Below are positions 14,419 through 17,772 of a stretch of DNA of 17,772 nt, piece by piece; position 1 is the first letter of the stretch; every line of letters starts with the position of its first letter. This DNA comes from JAAYLU01 sp964458805. Its GTDB lineage: Bacteria > Synergistota > Synergistia > Synergistales > Aminobacteriaceae. The notes below the pieces were generated by a model. The model did not search any database and was not told the origin of the DNA. It was given only the letters and a program-made list of their open reading frames with translations. The DNA lies in assembly GCA_964458805.1 (NCBI GenBank), contig CAYWKH010000040.1:1-17772 (forward strand), given 5' to 3'. The position numbers and the translations under genes were made by a program.

Positions 14419-14622
14419 TTGACAACTCAGGGCACTGTTAAGTGGTTCAATGCCACGAAGGGTTACGGCTTCGTAACTTGCGACGATGGGAATGACGTTT
14501 TCGTTCATTACAGCGCAATTCAGGGGGATGGTTTCAAGACCCTTGACGAGGGGCAGCGCATCTCATTCAACATCACACAGGGATCGAAGGGCGATCAGGC
14601 CGCAAACGTCGTAAAGCTGTAG
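14419..14622 (+). CDS. Cold-shock domain protein (CspA family)
   Basis: This 67-aa protein is a complete cold-shock domain, a small beta-barrel that binds single-stranded RNA and DNA and acts as an RNA chaperone in the cytosol. GTVKWFN (5-11) opens the fold, KGYGFV (14-19) is RNP1 and VFVHY (27-31) is RNP2; the aromatic nucleic-acid-binding residues are all present. Length is normal for CspA-like proteins. It starts with TTG. It has its own promoter and a strong terminator, so it is a single-gene unit. Whether it is cold-induced or constitutive cannot be told; the short leader suggests it is not controlled like E. coli cspA. Confidence 0.95.
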   Translation: MTTQGTVKWFNATKGYGFVTCDDGNDVFVHYSAIQGDGFKTLDEGQRISFNITQGSKGDQAANVVKL

Positions 14623-14645
14623 CTTCGCAGGGCGGACGATATTTC

Positions 14646-14673
14646 AGGGCAGCGGATTACCGCTGCCCTTTAT
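14646..14673 (+). terminator. Strong Rho-independent terminator after the cold-shock gene
   Basis: AGGGCAGCGG and CCGCTGCCCT form a perfect 10-bp stem with an ATTA loop, followed by a T-rich tract (TTTATATTT). It begins 23 bases after the stop codon. Confidence 0.88.
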
Positions 14674-14718
14674 ATTTGTGGTCCTGCCCGGTCGCACCAT
14701 CCTGCCCCCGTTGAGTTT

Positions 14719-14747
14719 TTGCTTTCTAATGAGAATCCGTGTAAAAT
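14719..14747 (+). promoter_or_regulatory. Candidate promoter for trigger factor-clpP-clpX
   Basis: TTGCTT (14719-14724), 17 bases, then TAAAAT (14742-14747, 5 of 6 to consensus). The start of transcription would be near 14754, leaving a leader of about 85 bases that contains the small hairpin CCGACC/GGTCGG (14764-14782). Just upstream is an 8-base direct repeat TCCTGCCC at 14682 and 14700. No CIRCE or CtsR box was seen, so heat-shock control of these kinds is not supported. Confidence 0.5.
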
Positions 14748-14837
14748 ACTTCCCGCATGTTTTCCGACCCCTTGCAGGTCGGGATAATTTATAGATAAGA
14801 AAACTGTAAACCTTCGTTGAAAGGGGTAGCGACTATC

Positions 14838-16178
14838 ATGCGATCAGAGCTAATTTCTCAGGAGGGGAACGTCGTCTCCATAAAATTGACCTTCGAGGCC
14901 GAGGAATTTGTAGAGGGAGTCAACAAAGCCGTCAAGGAGCTCTCGTCCAAGGTAAATATCGCCGGCTTCCGCAAGGGACATGTCCCGCGCAAAATCCTGG
15001 AGATGCGCCTTGGCAAGCGGGACATTTTTTCGGAGGCTATAGAGGAGATGCTCCCGGAGGCCATCCACAAGGTAGTGAGTGACTATGACCTCGACCTGAT
15101 CGACGAGCCCAGCGTCTCGATAGACATGATGGAGGAGGGCTCGCCGGTTGACGTGAGCCTGACCTTCGAGGTGAACCCGGAGGTAGTACTTCCCGAGATC
15201 GCGGAGATCGTGGTCAAGAGACCCGAGGCATCGGTCGACGACGACACCGTGTCGAGGACCGTCGACGAGGTGCGAATCCAGAATGCCACTCTCTCGCCGG
15301 TGGATGATGCCGCGGGCGAGGGCCACGTGGTGGAGATCGAGTACATGACGGTGGTGGACCGCGAAGACGGCAGGGAGGAGATTCACGGCCCCGAGAACGC
15401 TACGATAGACCTCGGCCTGACCTCGGTCAGGCAGGAGATAAAGGAGGCCATTCTAGGGGCGAGGCAGGACGAGCCCAGATCGGCGGTGATCATGGTCGAG
15501 GATGATTACCCCGATGCTAACGTGGCCGGACGCGCGGTAAAGTACATGATATCGATAAAAGCGGTACAGGAGAAGGTCCTTCCGGAGATGGCGCCGCCCT
15601 TTTTCGAGAAGATCCTCAGGAAGGATTGCAAGACCGAGCAGGAGTTCCGCGAGGAGATAAAAAGCCGCATACTGGAAAAAATATCCTCCGAAATAAATGC
15701 AAGGGCTGAATTCGACGCCCTTCAGAGCATCGCGGACCTGTCGACGCTGACAGTTCCGGAGACACTCGTCGCCCGCCAGGCGGCGGCCATGAAGAGAGAG
15801 GACGAGGAGAACCTTAAAAAAAGCCGCGGCATCACGCTTGAGGAGATGTTGGCCGAGGCATCGTCGAGCATGGCGGACTACGAGAACAATATCAGGACCC
15901 AGGCCGAGGTCATTGTAAGGCGCTCCCTTGTCCTGGACAAGGTGGCGGAGGAGAAGGGGATCAGCGTTGAAAAAGAGGACTTCGAGGCCGAGATGCAGGC
16001 CCTGGCCTCGTCCTACAACCTTGACGTGAACCGGCTGGTGGAGGGCCTTTTCAAGGATGAGAAGCGACTAATGGAGGTTGCTAACAGGATAAAGTACAAA
16101 AAGACCATGGCGGAGATCATGAACATGGTCCGGATCGACGAGGCAGAGCAGGCGTCCGAGGAGACGCCTGCCGAATAA
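14838..16178 (+). CDS. tig: Trigger factor (ribosome-associated chaperone, peptidyl-prolyl isomerase)
   Basis: Trigger factor binds the ribosome exit tunnel and shields nascent chains. The 446-aa protein has the usual three parts: ribosome-binding domain (1 to about 115) with the signature GFRKGHVP (43-50; the common form is GFRxGKxP), an FKBP-type isomerase domain (about 155-245, VVEIEYMTV onward), and a long helical C-terminal chaperone region rich in Glu and Lys. Length is normal. ATG 14838 is chosen because MRSELIS is the family-like N-terminus; an in-frame TTG at 14817 would add seven residues but lacks a ribosome site. AAGGGG at 14821-14826 is 11 bases before the ATG, rather far. The gene is followed by clpP and clpX, a widely conserved order. 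Confidence 0.95.
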   Translation: MRSELISQEGNVVSIKLTFEAEEFVEGVNKAVKELSSKVNIAGFRKGHVPRKILEMRLGKRDIFSEAIEEMLPEAIHKVVSDYDLDLIDEPSVSIDMMEEGSPVDVSLTFEVNPEVVLPEIAEIVVKRPEASVDDDTVSRTVDEVRIQNATLSPVDDAAGEGHVVEIEYMTVVDREDGREEIHGPENATIDLGLTSVRQEIKEAILGARQDEPRSAVIMVEDDYPDANVAGRAVKYMISIKAVQEKVLPEMAPPFFEKILRKDCKTEQEFREEIKSRILEKISSEINARAEFDALQSIADLSTLTVPETLVARQAAAMKREDEENLKKSRGITLEEMLAEASSSMADYENNIRTQAEVIVRRSLVLDKVAEEKGISVEKEDFEAEMQALASSYNLDVNRLVEGLFKDEKRLMEVANRIKYKKTMAEIMNMVRIDEAEQASEETPAE

Positions 16179-16194
16179 CCGGCCTTTCGCCGGC

Positions 16195-16202
16195 GGGAGG
16201 TG
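16195..16202 (+). promoter_or_regulatory. Ribosome binding site for the TTG-initiated clpP
   Basis: GGGAGGTG lies just before TTG 16208, with GGAGG 7 bases from it. The next ATG in frame is far inside the protein, so TTG is the start. Confidence 0.8.
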
Positions 16203-16207
16203 TTGTC

Positions 16208-16786
16208 TTGCTTATTCCTTATGTGGTCGAACAGACTGGGCGCGGTGAGAGAACCTACGATATATACAGCCGCCTACTGAAGGACAGGATCATTTTCCTC
16301 GGGGACTCGATCGACGAGCACACCGGCAATATCGTAGTAGCCCAGCTGCTCTTTCTCGAGAGCGAGGACCCCGAGAAGGATATAAATCTTTACATCAACA
16401 GCCCGGGAGGATATGTGTCCGCAGGGCTGGCGATTTACGACACGATGCAGTACGTAAAGTGCCCCATCACCACTATCTGCCTGGGACAGGCCGCCAGCAT
16501 GGCTGCCGTCCTGCTGGCAGGCGGCAGCGAGGGGAAGCGGTACGTCCTTCCGAACGCGCGCATTATGATCCACCAGCCGCTTGGCGGAGCTCAGGGGCAG
16601 GCCACCGAGCTGGAGATCCACGCGCGCGAAATACTGAAGCTTCGCGACAGGCTGAATGATATACTTGTGAAACACACAGGGCAAACGAAGAAGAAAGTAC
16701 GCGCCGATACCGAGAGGGACTACTTTATGTCGCCGGAAGAGGCAGTCGAATACGGAATAGTCGACAGGGTTATTCATTCGAGGTAG
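16208..16786 (+). CDS. clpP: ATP-dependent Clp protease proteolytic subunit ClpP
   Basis: ClpP forms a double-heptamer serine protease chamber fed by Clp ATPases such as the ClpX encoded next. The 192-aa sequence contains the catalytic triad: Ser97 in GQAASMAA, His122 in MIHQPLGG, and Asp171 in ERDYFMSPEEA. The oligomerisation and substrate-groove segment NSPGGYVSAG (64-73) is present. The N-terminus MLIPYVVEQTGRGERTYDI is almost mature already, implying little or no propeptide. It starts with TTG behind a strong ribosome site, 29 bases after trigger factor. A hairpin follows before clpX. Confidence 0.97.
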   Translation: MLIPYVVEQTGRGERTYDIYSRLLKDRIIFLGDSIDEHTGNIVVAQLLFLESEDPEKDINLYINSPGGYVSAGLAIYDTMQYVKCPITTICLGQAASMAAVLLAGGSEGKRYVLPNARIMIHQPLGGAQGQATELEIHAREILKLRDRLNDILVKHTGQTKKKVRADTERDYFMSPEEAVEYGIVDRVIHSR

Positions 16787-16820
16787 CGGATATTCGTAGA
16801 GAGAACGCCTGCTTCAATGT

Positions 16821-16851
16821 AGATGAACGGGCCGAAATGGCCCGTGCATCT
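16821..16851 (+). terminator. Hairpin between clpP and clpX
   Basis: AGATG-a-ACGGGCC and GGCCCGT-g-CATCT pair around a GAAAT loop: 7 bp plus 5 bp with one internal mismatch. The bases after it (GTATGTTTGTTG) are T-rich but not a run. It could be a partial terminator or mRNA-stability element that sets the clpP to clpX ratio. Confidence 0.5.
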
Positions 16852-16893
16852 GTATGTTTGTTGCGAGGTTGAGAGCAATAGGGAGGTTTAAAG

Positions 16894-17772
16894 ATGTCCA
16901 GGTTTGAAGGAGGGGGCAGGGGTTCGAGAGGAGACGCGAAGAAGAACTCCTACAGCGGGCGCTGCTCCTTTTGCGGTAAAAGCCAGGAAGAGGTGCAGAA
17001 GCTGATCGCAGGCCCGGGAGTCAATATCTGCGACGAGTGCGTCCACTTGTGCAACATGATCCTGGCCGACGAGATGGGAGAACAGGGGGAGAACATAAAG
17101 TCCGCCGACTCCTTTCCCCTTGCCGAGGTATCGAAGCCGCGCGAGATAAAGGAGTATCTCGATCAGTACGTGATAGGCCAGGAACTCGCAAAAAAGGCGG
17201 TGTCCGTGGCAGTCTACAACCACTACAAGAGAATAGGCGACTCCGGCGGGGACGAGGATGTGGAGCTGCAGAAGAGCAACGTGCTGCTGCTGGGCCCTAC
17301 CGGTTGCGGGAAGACCCTCATAGCGCGCTCGCTGGCTAAGAAGCTGAACGTCCCGTTTGCCATGGCGGACGCTACCACCCTGACCGAGGCCGGGTACGTG
17401 GGGGAGGACGTTGAGAACATCCTCGTGAAACTGCTCCAGGCCGCCGACTACGACGTCAACGCCGCCCAGCGGGGCATCATCTACATCGACGAGATAGACA
17501 AGATAACGCGCAAGTCGGAATCCGCGTCCATCACCAGGGACGTCTCGGGCGAAGGGGTTCAGCAGGCCCTCCTCAAGATCCTCGAGGGCACCCTGTCGAA
17601 CGTCCCTCCCAAGGGCGGCAGAAAACACCCCTACCAGGACTTCATACAGATTGACACATCGAATATCCTGTTCATCTGCGGCGGTGCCTTCGACGGAATA
17701 GAGGAAATCATCGGACGTCGGGTCAACAAGAAGATGATCGGGTTCGGAGGGGAAATACTCGGAAAACACGAC
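16894..17772 (+). CDS. clpX: ATP-dependent Clp protease ATP-binding subunit ClpX, 3' end outside window
   Basis: ClpX is the hexameric AAA+ unfoldase that recognises tagged substrates and feeds them to ClpP. The 293 visible residues include the N-terminal zinc-binding domain (Cys24, Cys27, Cys46, Cys49), the Walker A loop GPTGCGKT (134-141), the pore loop in AGYVGED, and Walker B IIYIDEID (Asp199-Glu200). The full family length is about 410-430 aa, so roughly the last third is missing at the window edge. GGGAGG (16881-16886) lies 7 bases before the ATG. The N-terminal extension before the zinc finger (about 20 residues, Gly/Arg-rich) is slightly longer than in E. coli. Confidence 0.97.
   Translation, partial: MSRFEGGGRGSRGDAKKNSYSGRCSFCGKSQEEVQKLIAGPGVNICDECVHLCNMILADEMGEQGENIKSADSFPLAEVSKPREIKEYLDQYVIGQELAKKAVSVAVYNHYKRIGDSGGDEDVELQKSNVLLLGPTGCGKTLIARSLAKKLNVPFAMADATTLTEAGYVGEDVENILVKLLQAADYDVNAAQRGIIYIDEIDKITRKSESASITRDVSGEGVQQALLKILEGTLSNVPPKGGRKHPYQDFIQIDTSNILFICGGAFDGIEEIIGRRVNKKMIGFGGEILGKHD

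Noticed and set aside
14817..14837. TTG at 14817 as the trigger factor start
   Set aside because: No ribosome site upstream, and the added residues are not seen in the family.
14622..14837. CIRCE or CtsR heat-shock operator before trigger factor-clpP-clpX
   Set aside because: No TTAGCACTC/GAGTGCTAA pair or GTCAAA-type repeat was found.
1..17772. tRNA, rRNA, CRISPR array, insertion sequence or phage attachment site
   Set aside because: No cloverleaf, spaced repeats, transposase-like protein or terminal inverted repeats were seen on either strand.

Overview
The window is a GC-rich bacterial chromosome segment with densely packed genes, almost all on the + strand. No gene-free stretch exceeds 300 bases. 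The content suggests an anaerobe that oxidises purines or related N-heterocycles with molybdenum hydroxylases. My best guess is a Synergistota-like or high-GC clostridial fermenter, but this rests on gene content and general sequence feel, not on a marker gene, so confidence is low.

Left edge (1-2377): a nitroreductase on the - strand runs off the window and appears to use an ATA start codon. It diverges from a secreted lytic transglycosylase on the + strand, and the two candidate promoters overlap. Next comes a two-domain protein joining a MocA/MobA-like molybdopterin nucleotidyltransferase to an HD phosphohydrolase domain.

Centre (2475-14294): a colinear run of seven genes makes up a purine/heterocycle oxidation locus. 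The order is: FAD subunit (YgfM-like), 2Fe-2S subunit, molybdenum-binding large subunit, YgfK (FMN barrel + FAD/NADPH + Fe-S), SsnA aminohydrolase, a second molybdenum large subunit, and a fused 2Fe-2S/FAD subunit. The locus therefore encodes two different xanthine-dehydrogenase-family enzymes. The second keeps the residues that define xanthine dehydrogenase (equivalents of bovine Gln767, Glu802, Arg880, Glu1261). The first keeps only the Arg and the catalytic Glu. In the known E. coli relative (ygfK-ssnA-ygfM-xdhD) the gene order differs and there is a single hydroxylase. The likely scheme is that the hydroxylases oxidise the ring, YgfK exchanges electrons or reduces a product, SsnA performs a hydrolytic deamination or ring-opening step, and the upstream MocA-like protein supplies the dinucleotide cofactor. 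Overlapping stop/start codons couple translation within each hydroxylase, and strong hairpins lie in the two long intergenic gaps of the run.

Right edge (14306-17772): a weak terminator closes the operon. A cold-shock protein follows with a near-consensus promoter, a TTG start and a strong terminator. Then comes the conserved proteostasis set trigger factor - ClpP - ClpX, the last cut by the window end. No tRNA, rRNA, CRISPR array, insertion sequence or phage gene was recognised.
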